From Bacteroidota bacterium (GTDB lineage: Bacteria > Bacteroidota > Bacteroidia > Sphingobacteriales > Sphingobacteriaceae): 36,621 bases of DNA. How positions within the stretch are numbered: position 1 is the stretch's first letter; each line of letters opens with the position of its first letter. Shown here piece by piece: positions 13,774 to 22,353 of this stretch. The notes beneath the pieces were generated by a model. It ran no database searches, had not been told where the DNA came from, and saw only the letters and a list, made by a program, of their open reading frames with translations. Location of the stretch: NCBI GenBank assembly GCA_013288235.1, contig JABDCF010000033.1, forward strand, positions 1-36,621, read 5' to 3'. The position numbers were made by a program, and so were the translations under genes.

Positions 13774-14893
13774 TCCTGGCAACCATTTTGAGGAGCATGT
13801 CCCGTACTACTGCTGCGGTGACCTGGCTGGTGCTGTAGAACTCCTTGCTCAGGCTGCCGGGGGAAATTATTTCCTGCCTTTTCGTGCGGTAATGGCGGGA
13901 TATAAACCGGAAGATATCGCTGAGGCTGGAGGTATTTAACAGGTTTTCTTCAAAGAATAATTTGAGCAGGCAAGCCAGGTGGGCCACGGAGAGGTTGAGG
14001 GCTAACTTATAAGGTGGGATTGTCTTTGCATCAAGTTTCTCTTGAAGGATAGCCTGCTGGGTAGCGGCTATTTTCTCTGATACCCATCCGGTAAGCATCA
14101 CGTTCAATGGCGGCCAGCGTTGATCGTAAATTAACGAACTTTCGGGTGAAAGCTTAAATAATGCAGCCTCGTCATGCAGTAGCTGGAGTTGCTCCTGTTC
14201 TGATTGGCCATTTAACCGGGCCGTTATTGATTGCCGTCGGTAGCAGAAATAAGAAAGGTGATTAAAATTCAGTTCGCTTAGTTTGTCATCGATTGCATTT
14301 GTCAAACAGGAGGAAGTAGTTTCAAAGCAAAGGTAATTTAATTCAGCAAGGATGTTTTCGAAGTAAAAAAGGGAGCGGAAGGTATACTTGGCATTCACGT
14401 TTGTTAAATCCATCTGGTCAAAGTACGAAAAGAGGCAATCTTTTAAAAGTTGCGGCAATGTCGATTTTTGCAGTTTGGATTTTACCTCACAAAGTAACCC
14501 GCATATCCTTTTGCCGTGCAATTGTGTGTAGGTTACGGGTGCGGCAGCATCGAAATTAAAATAGGGACCGAAATACTGGAGATGGTAATCGATCAGCGCG
14601 ATCAATTCGGTTTTTACCAGTGTACCAGTGCCACATATATCCGGTAGACAAGGAAGGGTATCCAGGATGTCCCGGATACCCTCGAGGTGAAAATGAAAAT
14701 ATCGCTTCAGGCTATAATCCGATTTGTTAGAAAAAGCTGCGGTTTTCCAGGCCGCCCGGATTTCCCGGAAACCATTGGTTACGGCAGAATGGCACCATTT
14801 TAATGTTTCCGCATTGTTTCCGTTGCCTTCGTAAAGTGTTAAACCAAATTTTTCAATAAGGTATTTAATTCTCTCCAATTCGTCCCGAAGCAT
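13703..14893 (-). CDS. Conserved hypothetical protein downstream of the lanthipeptide-like precursor
   Basis: 396 aa, largely helical, no signal peptide or membrane segment. The C-terminal segment RHYRTKRQEIISPGSLSKEF followed by YSTSQVTAAVVRDMLLKMVARIN resembles the end of a Bacteroidota protein family often seen near mobile elements and RteC proteins; the function is not known to me. I looked for LanC features because of the length and position (zinc ligands in WC and CHG motifs, GGxxG repeats) and found none. It starts 34 bases after the stop of the 47-aa precursor-like gene on the same strand, so the two probably form an operon. Its 3' end overlaps the alpha-CTD-like gene by 71 bases. Confidence 0.7.
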   Translation of the reverse strand: MLRDELERIKYLIEKFGLTLYEGNGNNAETLKWCHSAVTNGFREIRAAWKTAAFSNKSDYSLKRYFHFHLEGIRDILDTLPCLPDICGTGTLVKTELIALIDYHLQYFGPYFNFDAAAPVTYTQLHGKRICGLLCEVKSKLQKSTLPQLLKDCLFSYFDQMDLTNVNAKYTFRSLFYFENILAELNYLCFETTSSCLTNAIDDKLSELNFNHLSYFCYRRQSITARLNGQSEQEQLQLLHDEAALFKLSPESSLIYDQRWPPLNVMLTGWVSEKIAATQQAILQEKLDAKTIPPYKLALNLSVAHLACLLKLFFEENLLNTSSLSDIFRFISRHYRTKRQEIISPGSLSKEFYSTSQVTAAVVRDMLLKMVARINHNFFPVLAAIGAITCVYPEIR

Positions 14894-14927
14894 ATCTAAA
14901 CATTAAAAGAACCAAAAGAAATAGACT

Positions 14928-15071
14928 TTATTTCTTAAAAACATGTGTTGTTGTCAAGGTGGTTGGACTGGTAGTGTCGGTGTCCGATGTGGCATTACAC
15001 AGGCTAAGTGTTTCTTTGAAAAAGTAAATTGATACCGTTTTCTTTTGTGGAAGTTTGTTGATTTTTTTCAT
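14928..15071 (-). CDS. Putative class I lanthipeptide precursor
   Basis: 47 aa. The N-terminal half begins MKKINKLPQKKTVSIYFFKE, a lysine-rich leader with the alternating hydrophobic pattern of Bacteroidota class I lanthipeptide leaders. The C-terminal half starts TLSLCNATSDTDTTSPTT and ends LTTTHVFKK. It holds one Cys and fifteen Ser/Thr, including runs of Thr, as expected for a dehydratase substrate. It lies divergently next to a two-component system, with a full-length LanB on the same strand 1.9 kb further upstream. With a single Cys only one lanthionine ring is possible, so most Thr would remain dehydrobutyrine or unmodified. No GG or other protease site is obvious. The call rests on composition plus context. 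Confidence 0.65.
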   Translation of the reverse strand: MKKINKLPQKKTVSIYFFKETLSLCNATSDTDTTSPTTLTTTHVFKK

Positions 15072-15167
15072 AATAATTAATTTTTTAATTAAATTAAACG
15101 CGTATTGCTTTGATCGATATTTTTTTACGCCAACGACCTTATTCGCTTCGTGAACAACCTTACAGTT

Positions 15168-16247
15168 ATGAAATCCCTAAATATTAGAAGAAGTAAAATT
15201 TTCTCCAAACTAGTAGTTGTACATATTTGCTGCTGGCTTGCCTATATTTTTTACGAGCAAGGTTTTTTATTTTATTCCTACGGAAAAATGGAACCCTTGC
15301 AAGTGATCATCAATTATTACAGCGTAAACATTCTTTTTTTTTATGGCCATGTCTCGCTTATGAAGTTTATATTCGATAGGCCCTTTCCCAAGTATTTTAT
15401 GGGGATACTGATTTACGTTGCGCTACTAATTGTCTATCTGTCCGCCAAATATTATACAAGTATCTCGCAAATCATGAAAACTGATGGATCCGGGGTCTTC
15501 GATTTTAAAGAATTTCTTTCCAGTGCCCTTTTTCGCGCCGGGTATTTTACTTTATTAGCAACATTTTACTGGGCCGCGAACCATATCTCTCATTTCCGAA
15601 AACAGGCAGCCAATGCTGAACGATTAAAGTTAATTGCCCTAAAAGATAAAGCCGAACTGGAAACTCGTCTTGCTGAATCTAAAAACGCCTACCTTGAACA
15701 GCAGATCAACCCGCACCTGCTCTTTAACACCCTTAATTTTATCTATAATAGCGTATATCAGCAATCAAGGGAAGCTGCTAAATGTGTAGTATTGCTATCG
15801 GATATCATGCGTTTCAGCCTGGAGGAAACAGGGGAAGACGGGAAAGTGTCGTTAAGCAGCGAAATAGAACAGGTGCAAAGGCTGGTGCAGATCAATCAAT
15901 ACAGGTACGATAAACCTTTAGCGCTCGAAGTGAAATTAGAGGGCGATTCAACAAATTACCGGATCATTCCCCTGATTCTGTTTACGCTAACGGAAAATGT
16001 GTTTAAACATGGCCAACTTTTAAACCCTGCTTTCCCGGCGGCAATTCATGTCATTATGGGTAAAGAACGTCGCTTAAATTTTTACACGATAAACCTTATC
16101 AAATCAAAGAACGAACCGGCCCGTCGCCGCAGCGTCGGCCTGGATAACGTCAGGATCAGGCTGGATTATGCTTATCCCGGTAAATATGAGCTGTTAGTTT
16201 CACAAACCGGGGACTTTTATGAATTAACTTTAAATTTGCAACTATGA
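15168..16247 (+). CDS. LytS-type sensor histidine kinase
   Basis: 359 aa from the ATG at 15168; a GTG at 15150 would add six residues. Four membrane helices occupy about residues 13-140 (VVVHICCWLAYIFYE, YYSVNILFFYGHVSL, YFMGILIYVALLIVYLSA, AGYFTLLATFYWAA), followed by a coiled-coil-like linker (QAANAERLKLIALKDKAELE). Then comes the His_kinase domain with EQQINPHLLFNTLNFIYN (phosphorylated His), the ATPase N box LTENVFKHG and the G box SVGLDNVRIRLDYAYPG. This is the LytS/YehU class paired with LytTR regulators. The next gene starts within its stop codon (ATGA overlap). Divergent from the precursor gene, it probably senses a signal controlling the lanthipeptide-like locus. Confidence 0.9.
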   Translation: MKSLNIRRSKIFSKLVVVHICCWLAYIFYEQGFLFYSYGKMEPLQVIINYYSVNILFFYGHVSLMKFIFDRPFPKYFMGILIYVALLIVYLSAKYYTSISQIMKTDGSGVFDFKEFLSSALFRAGYFTLLATFYWAANHISHFRKQAANAERLKLIALKDKAELETRLAESKNAYLEQQINPHLLFNTLNFIYNSVYQQSREAAKCVVLLSDIMRFSLEETGEDGKVSLSSEIEQVQRLVQINQYRYDKPLALEVKLEGDSTNYRIIPLILFTLTENVFKHGQLLNPAFPAAIHVIMGKERRLNFYTINLIKSKNEPARRRSVGLDNVRIRLDYAYPGKYELLVSQTGDFYELTLNLQL

Positions 16248-16972
16248 ACCTAACCTGCTATATCGTTGATGATGAATTCCACGCCATTGGCATACTCAAG
16301 AACTTCGTCGAAAATACGCCCGGGCTGGAACTTGTTGGTACTGCTACCGATCCCTTAATTGCTTTGGAGGAAATTTCATCCCTCCGGCCTGCATTTACTT
16401 TTCTGGATGTAGATATGCCAACGATCAACGGGCTGCAATTTGCCGGGATGGTCAATTCCCAAACGACTGTCATTTTCACTACGGCCTTCCGTGAATATGC
16501 CGTAGAAGCATTTGAAAAAGAAGCGGCAGACTATCTGCTCAAACCCATCAGTTATGAACGTTTTCTTATATGTATCCAGAAAGTCCGGAAGAACCTGGCT
16601 GCAAAAACCCCTATTGCAGATACTAATGTTTCCTGGTTCTTTGTTAAAACCGGCATCAAAGGAAAATTGCAAAAGATCGGTTTTCACGATATACTTTATA
16701 TCAGCGGGTGCGACCATTATATCGAGATCCGGTTGCAACAGCAAAAGATCATCACCTACCTGACCATGAATGAGATCCAGGAAAAGCTTCCGGCTGCGTA
16801 TTTTACAAGGATACATAAGTCGCACATCATCAACCATGAATTTATCCACACCCTGGAACCTGGACAAGTTAAACTCCAGGATTTAACCGTTCTTCCGATT
16901 GGCCGTTCTTACCGGCTGCCTTTGAAAGAAAAACTGAACAACTCTTCCCTCATCAGTAAATGGCATCATTAA
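16244..16972 (+). CDS. LytTR-family response regulator
   Basis: 242 aa. The receiver domain covers residues 1-118: acidic pair VDDE (8-11), phosphoacceptor Asp55 in FTFLDVDMP, TTAF (Thr of the switch) and the conserved Lys in LLKP. The LytTR DNA-binding domain covers about 130-235, with FFVKTGIKGKLQKIGFHDIL, YISGCDHYIEI, FTRIHKSHIIN and PIGRSYR, all standard landmarks. It is encoded with a four-base overlap after the kinase, so they form a pair. LytTR proteins bind two short direct repeats; I could not identify such a site with confidence in the 15072-15167 intergenic region. Its stop codon overlaps that of the convergent lanB gene. Confidence 0.92.
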   Translation: MNLTCYIVDDEFHAIGILKNFVENTPGLELVGTATDPLIALEEISSLRPAFTFLDVDMPTINGLQFAGMVNSQTTVIFTTAFREYAVEAFEKEAADYLLKPISYERFLICIQKVRKNLAAKTPIADTNVSWFFVKTGIKGKLQKIGFHDILYISGCDHYIEIRLQQQKIITYLTMNEIQEKLPAAYFTRIHKSHIINHEFIHTLEPGQVKLQDLTVLPIGRSYRLPLKEKLNNSSLISKWHH

Positions 16973-19900
16973 GCGTGATTTGTTTTATTTTTTCTTGCAA
17001 TTACTGTTGCCAGGTATTTTTGAAGCACATAATAGACGATAAGTTCCTGCTGCCGTTGTTTGGCACTGAAGGTGCGGTTCAACTGCATGTGCACGAGGTC
17101 TGCGTACAAGGCGGCGCGTTCAGTTACAGTGCGGGAAACCGCTAAATTAATAATCGTTGCAACTTTCCCGGTCATGGTTTCGAACGGTTTTAAAAGCTCC
17201 GCCGGCAGCCCTTGTTCTTCGAGTACCTCCATCACCCTGGGCTTTAAAGATCTGTATTTCATGTCCAGGTCGGTCTTTAACTCCCGGCCGCCTGAAAATT
17301 CCTTTAAATAACGTACTGACATTTGCAGGCTAAAATCAAATGCGGCGGCTGCGCCGCCAAAAAAGCAGTTTAGCAATTGAAAAGTGGTATAAAGGGCCAG
17401 GTCAAATTCTTCCCATACTCCTGGGTCATTTTCTTTTAACATAACGAATTGGCTTACAAGCCCGCTGCCTGCGCAAAAGAAATCTTCCACGGCTTCTATC
17501 ATGTCGGCGCCGTACCGTTCCATTTCACGCCTGTAAATATCGCCCACATAATTTTTCACCAGGTGTTCATTGCCCGTAGCTTCCATTTGTTTTTTAAGAT
17601 CGGTCAGCATCAAGCCAATTTTTTCTGCGGCCGTCCTGATACGTAAACGCAGGTGGTAGCCGTCGTCGAAATAACGGATAAAAAACCAGTTGGAAATATG
17701 TGTGCTGTTCTTATGGATGACGGGCCCGATAATATTCGCGAGAATGATGGCTGAGCTCTCCGGGGTACAGTAAATTTTCACATAAAGCCAGTCCCCGCCC
17801 ATCAAAAAGTTACGCTTTTTTATTGCTTTGCCAGGCCGTCCGTTTTGAATTAAACCATTGTAGATCTTTTCATCGCGGGACAAAAACGCGATAAACTGTC
17901 CTGCTAATGGCTTGTTGCCTGTTTTTACAGTGCGTCCGGGCAATAAATATTCGGTGATTGTCACGACTTTTGCCCCCCTTATGAAGTCAATAAAAAATTG
18001 CGCTTCGTGCCGGTCGCCCAGGTCAAAAACAAGTTGCTGGTCAAAATTGCCGGTACTGATCCTTTGGGATATGCCATGCCGGTCGCGTAAAAGGCGTATT
18101 ACGGTTAGGAGTTCATCTTTGCTGTCGTCAAAAAGCACCTTCAGTTCCTGTTCTTCCAGCCGCCATTTTGCCAGGCTGACCACAACGTTTTCATAAACTA
18201 CCCTCGGATAGAATGCTTGCCCGGGGAAATAATTTTCCATATTGAAATTAAAATTAGTGCGCAGGCCCTGGTATTGCAGGTCGCATAACAGCCGGAAGAT
18301 AGCCAGTTCATTGTGCTGGTAATTATACGCTGTTGACATACGGGGAATTACCCTTTTCTCCAGGCTTGCAGACTCTATTATCAATTCGCCTTGCCGTACG
18401 GATAAAAGCAGGTCGTCGAGCTGGATTTGGGCAGTATCCGACAAGGCGGAATAAACGTTAATGGGTATTTCCTTTCCATATACCTGCGCCCGCAGGTTAA
18501 TGTTATCGGTATGCGTATTTGACAATTGCCCGATATCAGAAAAAATAATATCCGGGTGGGCGGTTGATTCCAACTGTACAAGCTTACAGCATAGCTCACC
18601 TACGGTGTCGCTGAAGGCCGAGAACCGCCCGATAAGGGCTGTTGCTGTTGCGCCGCCGGCATGTTCGATCAATAAGTGGCTTTCAGTTTTACGGAACATG
18701 ACGGCCAGCGTGGATGGTAAGGCACCTATAGCTGTACTCCCTTCAAGCGCCGGGAGGTCTTGAGGCTGGATGATCAGCGGGGCGAACTTTTCCCGGCACC
18801 GCGCTTCCCCCCAAAGCCTGAAAAGCAAGTGGTGTGCTGCCGACCAGCTTGCCTGGGTATCGCCGGCTGGTTTTTCCGGGAAACGTATTTCTTCAAACCC
18901 CCTTGCAGGCGATGCAACCCCAAAGTTGCCATAAGGGATGCCCGCGTCAGGATCAAGCGCGGTTAACAGGGGGACTTTCTCCAGGTCGAAACGTTCTTTA
19001 AACGCTGCTATAAACTTTCTTAAAATATCAGAAGAAACAGGCATAGCGAATTGGGAGAGCATGTGAACGGCGGCGCCGAGTTCTTTTTTGTCCCGGCTCC
19101 CTAAACCTCCGTTCTCTTTTGCCCTTTCGAGCGCCGCATAGAAACACGCCTTGTCATTTGTCAATTTTACATTTGGCAATAGCGTTTCCAGTGCTGCGGC
19201 AGCCGAGGCCAGGTTACCGGATTGCAAAAAAGGCCGGTGCCTATGTTGCATCCAGAATTCAGAAAGCCCGGGCAGTCCCGGCACCCGGTCGATTTTAAAA
19301 CTGTCTATGACTGCGCCGGTACTCTGATGATACAGGATTTGCGCTTCAAGGAGGAATTCAAGGAAGGTTAACACCTCTGCTGCTGTACTGTCGGAATGCC
19401 CAGCCATCCATGAAGTTAATGCTGCTGATGTCGATGGCTTATTACCTAAAAAGCTAAAAAGGAAAGTATAAAATTCCTCAGCAGGGAACACATCAAGGCT
19501 GAACCTGTAATGCCCTTTTTTATCGATAATAGATTTTACATAGCGGTACTCATTTCCCACCCTGTATAAGGTGGGATTTTTTATGAATGGTCCTTCAGCC
19601 TTGTTTTGAAGGTTTCGTAGTTGTGCCAGGAGCTGCATATCCGGAAGCAGGTGCAGCTTTGCCGTTTCGTCCCCGGCGAGTTTAACTGTGCCGCCATCGC
19701 CCCATTCCAGCAAAGTAATTGAGGCAAAACTGCCGAAAGGGGTCGGCCTGAAGCACATGCGGTTATAATATTTATAAAGGGTATGTTTTTCTTTTTCAGA
19801 TAAGGTTTCAAAATCAAAGCCTTTACCCTCCAGTATCCTGTAAAAACCGGGGCTGGCCAGCCAAATGGCATTCCTGAACGCCTGGTGTCCAAGCACTTCG

Positions 19901-19986
19901 GACAATCTTTCCAGGTCATAGCCTGCAAAGCTGTAAAAAGGCGCCCGTAAAAATAGTTCAGGTAATAATTTATATTCTGTATTCAT
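16969..19986 (-). CDS. lanB: Full-length lantibiotic dehydratase (LanB)
   Basis: 1005 aa from the ATG at 19986 (MNTEYKLLPELFLRAPFYSF); a start at 20016 would add ten residues. The length fits a complete LanB. The N-terminal glutamylation region starts with the typical LRAP..SF segment, YKYYNRMCFRPTPFGSFAS and FIKNPTLYRVGNEYRYVKS. The C-terminal elimination domain (thiopeptide-type SpaB_C, about 740-990) is marked by DWLYVKIYCTPES and NWFFIRYFDDGYHLRLRIR. LanB uses glutamyl-tRNA to activate Ser/Thr of a precursor peptide and eliminates glutamate to make dehydroalanine/dehydrobutyrine. The likely substrate is the 47-aa peptide at 14928-15071. No LanC, protease or ABC exporter is visible in the window. 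It is divergent from the gene at 20074. Confidence 0.9.
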   Translation of the reverse strand: MNTEYKLLPELFLRAPFYSFAGYDLERLSEVLGHQAFRNAIWLASPGFYRILEGKGFDFETLSEKEKHTLYKYYNRMCFRPTPFGSFASITLLEWGDGGTVKLAGDETAKLHLLPDMQLLAQLRNLQNKAEGPFIKNPTLYRVGNEYRYVKSIIDKKGHYRFSLDVFPAEEFYTFLFSFLGNKPSTSAALTSWMAGHSDSTAAEVLTFLEFLLEAQILYHQSTGAVIDSFKIDRVPGLPGLSEFWMQHRHRPFLQSGNLASAAAALETLLPNVKLTNDKACFYAALERAKENGGLGSRDKKELGAAVHMLSQFAMPVSSDILRKFIAAFKERFDLEKVPLLTALDPDAGIPYGNFGVASPARGFEEIRFPEKPAGDTQASWSAAHHLLFRLWGEARCREKFAPLIIQPQDLPALEGSTAIGALPSTLAVMFRKTESHLLIEHAGGATATALIGRFSAFSDTVGELCCKLVQLESTAHPDIIFSDIGQLSNTHTDNINLRAQVYGKEIPINVYSALSDTAQIQLDDLLLSVRQGELIIESASLEKRVIPRMSTAYNYQHNELAIFRLLCDLQYQGLRTNFNFNMENYFPGQAFYPRVVYENVVVSLAKWRLEEQELKVLFDDSKDELLTVIRLLRDRHGISQRISTGNFDQQLVFDLGDRHEAQFFIDFIRGAKVVTITEYLLPGRTVKTGNKPLAGQFIAFLSRDEKIYNGLIQNGRPGKAIKKRNFLMGGDWLYVKIYCTPESSAIILANIIGPVIHKNSTHISNWFFIRYFDDGYHLRLRIRTAAEKIGLMLTDLKKQMEATGNEHLVKNYVGDIYRREMERYGADMIEAVEDFFCAGSGLVSQFVMLKENDPGVWEEFDLALYTTFQLLNCFFGGAAAAFDFSLQMSVRYLKEFSGGRELKTDLDMKYRSLKPRVMEVLEEQGLPAELLKPFETMTGKVATIINLAVSRTVTERAALYADLVHMQLNRTFSAKQRQQELIVYYVLQKYLATVIARKNKTNHA

Positions 19987-20073
19987 AATTCTTTTGCTAA
20001 AGGGTATACTACCCATTTCATACTGTTTTGCCTTTGCGGCACGCTGTTACTTTGTTCCATCAATCCAAAAACG

Positions 20074-20496
20074 ATGGGAACATTTTTAAAATCATTGCCC
20101 TCCGCCCTGCTCATCCTGCTTTTTGTCTACGCAGCCACCAGCAAACTGGCGGATTTCGGGGGGTTCCGGTCCCAACTGTCCCGGCAACCCTTCCCGTCAG
20201 GGGTCTCGGATGTGCTGCTATACCTGTTGCCGGCGGCCGAAATAATAGCTGCGCTATTGCTGCTATCCAGGCGGACCAGCTTCGCCGGTTTGCAATTGTC
20301 CCTGGGATTGCTGATCCTTTTTACCGGCTACGTCGCGCTGGTGCTGCTGCACTTCTGGAGCAGGGTGCCTTGTTCCTGCGGGGGCATATTAAGCCACATG
20401 ACCTGGAAGGTGCACTTGTTTTTCAACGGTGGCTTTCTCATCATTAACCTTATCGCACTTTGTTTATATTTTAAAGAAAGGAGGCCCGTGACATAA
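20074..20496 (+). CDS. MauE/DoxX-like membrane protein
   Basis: 140 aa with four membrane helices (about 8-24, 48-66, 74-97, 112-133). The segment YAATSKLADFGGFRSQLSRQ after the first helix and RVPCSCGGILSHMTWK before the last are hallmarks of the MauE/DoxX-like redox-associated group common in Bacteroidota. The Cys-Ser-Cys pair is probably redox-active at the periplasmic side. MauE proteins help disulfide handling of exported partners. It is divergent from lanB with a short shared promoter region and lies upstream of a DUF6520-like gene. Together with the TlpA redoxin gene further on, it points to thiol chemistry in the envelope. Confidence 0.82.
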   Translation: MGTFLKSLPSALLILLFVYAATSKLADFGGFRSQLSRQPFPSGVSDVLLYLLPAAEIIAALLLLSRRTSFAGLQLSLGLLILFTGYVALVLLHFWSRVPCSCGGILSHMTWKVHLFFNGGFLIINLIALCLYFKERRPVT

Positions 20497-20617
20497 AAGC
20501 AAAGCATATGCCTCCGTCAATGGTAACCGGGACCATAGACCTAACCCGTAAAAACAAATTTTTAAACCATCTAAAGTTTTTCTGAATGTTTTTTGATGTA
20601 ATAAAGCGTTCGTCATT

Positions 20618-20932
20618 ATGAAATCTTTTAAAGTAAATATTGCTGTCATGGCATTCTTATTGGGCTCTGCAATTGCACTTAGCCAAAGCGCATTCATTTC
20701 TGCAAAAACTGTTAAAAAAGGCCAGACAGGTACCGAATACCAGTTTAACGGGACCTCAGTGTCACAGGAAAAAACAGCCTCTGACTATTCTGTTGTTTCC
20801 GGTAGCGGCCCGTCTTGCGACGACAACGACGTTTTGGTGTGTACCATCAATGTCACCGGCGACCTGCAGACCTGGTTGAATAACCATACTGATGCTGAAA
20901 TTTTAGGGGCAGCAGACCAAACCAGGGACTAA
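20618..20932 (+). CDS. DUF6520-like small secreted protein
   Basis: 104 aa. The signal peptide covers residues 1 to about 27 (MKSFKVNIAVMAFLLGSAIA followed by a polar stretch). The mature part has YQFNGTSVSQEKTASDYSVV, an SCDDNDVLVC Cys pair and the end LQTWLNNHTDAEILG. This is the plan of the DUF6520-type short exported proteins that often accompany MauE-like and SusC/TlpA genes in Sphingobacteriaceae; no function is established. The two cysteines ten residues apart could form a disulfide. A strong terminator follows 14 bases after the stop. Confidence 0.75.
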   Translation: MKSFKVNIAVMAFLLGSAIALSQSAFISAKTVKKGQTGTEYQFNGTSVSQEKTASDYSVVSGSGPSCDDNDVLVCTINVTGDLQTWLNNHTDAEILGAADQTRD

Positions 20933-20946
20933 CAGGTTTGATAAAA

Positions 20947-20980
20947 CAAAGGCAATGCAACTGCGTTGCCTTTGTTTTTT
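20947..20980. terminator. Bidirectional rho-independent terminator
   Basis: CAAAGGCAATGC (20947-20958), loop AACT and GCGTTGCCTTTG (20963-20974) form a 12-pair stem with one wobble, followed by six T. On the minus strand it is preceded by the SusD stop and followed by A-rich sequence read as T, so it can serve both convergent units. Confidence 0.9.
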
Positions 20981-22331
20981 ATCTTGGGTTTTGCTGCATT
21001 CCCGTTAATTGAATAATATCGTCCGGAATAGGCAGCGCGTAACGCAGGTCGTTGGGGGTCAACATAAAGCTTTGTCCATTGACATTTCGTGTTACCGTAA
21101 TATTGGCCCCCTCCCTATTTAATCTCTTCAAATCAAGCCAGCGCAGCCCGCGCATTAACAGCTCTTTTCTTCTTTCGGCCAATATCTGTGTTAAAGCGTC
21201 GTTACTGCCGGATGCGCTGTAGGGAATGAAGGAACCCGCCAAAAATCTTTTTAACAATAGTGTATTTAAATCGGCCATTGCCGCTGTTGTATTTCCGGCC
21301 CGGGCAAAACATTCAGCCCGGATCAAATACATTTCGTCCGTTGCTATTCCTGCGAATAAAGTGACCGCTCCTTCATAACTTCCTTTAAAAACATGGGAGC
21401 TGTTCGTGCTAGCCCGAAAAAAAATAGACTTTCTTAAGTCATTGGGTGCATAAGAACCATAAAGCGAAGTATCAATTCTTGCCCTTGTATTATTGATCGG
21501 GGCTTCAGTGATCAATTGGCTGTCCTCAATTACCTCGGTGCTGAATTTTGCAATCGGGTAATTTGCTGTTGGGTTTAGGTTATTAAAATCAGTTAAGATA
21601 TTGCGCAACTGAAGGCAGGAATCAGCGTAAAGACCGGCTTTATCGTATGCCTGCATGTTAAGGTATGCACGGGCCAGCATGCCGTATGCGGCAGGTTTTG
21701 ATGGCCGTAAAGCGCTTAACGGGGTAACGGGCAATAATGCTGCTGCTGCCGACAGGTCAGCAATCACCTGGTTATAGTTTTCCTGCAAGCTGCTTCTTAC
21801 GGATTGCTGGTTAAAGTCTGCGGTTAACCTGATCGGTATGCCGAGTTGCTTTGGCGCATTCGCCGGGTCATACGCCGATGCCCATAATCCAGCCGCGATT
21901 AAAAATGCTTTGCCCCTGGCAAAAAGTGCCTGGCCCTTTACGTTATTGTAAGCTTGGTTGTTTTGGGGTGTTAGGGGTATATTTTTTAATCCTTCGAGGA
22001 TCGTATTTGAGGTAAATACAGGCCTGTAGCAATAAAACCAATCGTTAGTCTGCAATGGAAAAATAGCAGGCTGCCAGGTATACATGTTCCGGTATTGGTC
22101 GGTAGACAGCGCCAGGTAATCGGCTGTAAACAGGTAATAATTATCGGCCGAAGCTTCGCCCGCGCCGGGATCGCTGGTGTTGATTACCGGGTACCTGTCC
22201 AGTAACGCCTGAAAGTCCGTCAAAGTTGCCGGGACATCTAATGTTGCATTCGGCTTTGCGTCCAGGAATTTTTTGCACCCTGGAAGGACAAGGATAAAAA
22301 ACGTATAGATAAGATAAGAGTACTTTTTCAT
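20979..22331 (-). CDS. SusD/RagB-family outer-membrane lipoprotein
   Basis: 450 aa from the ATG at 22331 (MKKYSYLIYTFFILVLPGCK), which gives a lipoprotein signal with LPGC lipobox; a start 15 codons upstream would spoil the signal peptide. SusD landmarks: KKFLDAKPNATLDVPATLTD after the lipobox, TPR-like helices with KGQALFARGKAFLIAAGLWA and AAYGMLARAYLNMQAYDKAG, and the C-terminal LAERRKELLMRGLRWLDLKR with YALPIPDDIIQ. SusD caps the SusC transporter at the cell surface and binds its ligand. It is the last gene of the operon, 22 bases after susC. No glycan-degrading enzyme is present, so the ligand may not be a carbohydrate. Confidence 0.93.
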   Translation of the reverse strand: MKKYSYLIYTFFILVLPGCKKFLDAKPNATLDVPATLTDFQALLDRYPVINTSDPGAGEASADNYYLFTADYLALSTDQYRNMYTWQPAIFPLQTNDWFYCYRPVFTSNTILEGLKNIPLTPQNNQAYNNVKGQALFARGKAFLIAAGLWASAYDPANAPKQLGIPIRLTADFNQQSVRSSLQENYNQVIADLSAAAALLPVTPLSALRPSKPAAYGMLARAYLNMQAYDKAGLYADSCLQLRNILTDFNNLNPTANYPIAKFSTEVIEDSQLITEAPINNTRARIDTSLYGSYAPNDLRKSIFFRASTNSSHVFKGSYEGAVTLFAGIATDEMYLIRAECFARAGNTTAAMADLNTLLLKRFLAGSFIPYSASGSNDALTQILAERRKELLMRGLRWLDLKRLNREGANITVTRNVNGQSFMLTPNDLRYALPIPDDIIQLTGMQQNPR

Positions 22332-22353
22332 GATCGTAAATATTTTTTGGGAA

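Noticed and set aside
13703..14893. The 396-aa protein as a LanC cyclase next to the lanthipeptide-like precursor.
   Set aside because: LanC zinc ligands and GxxG repeats are absent, and its C-terminus resembles another Bacteroidota family.
18337..18352. CATACGGGGAATTACC, a 16-base copy of part of the TetR-gene box, inside lanB.
   Set aside because: It is within coding sequence, lacks the AT-rich part of the box, and one chance 16-base match in a window of this size is not improbable.
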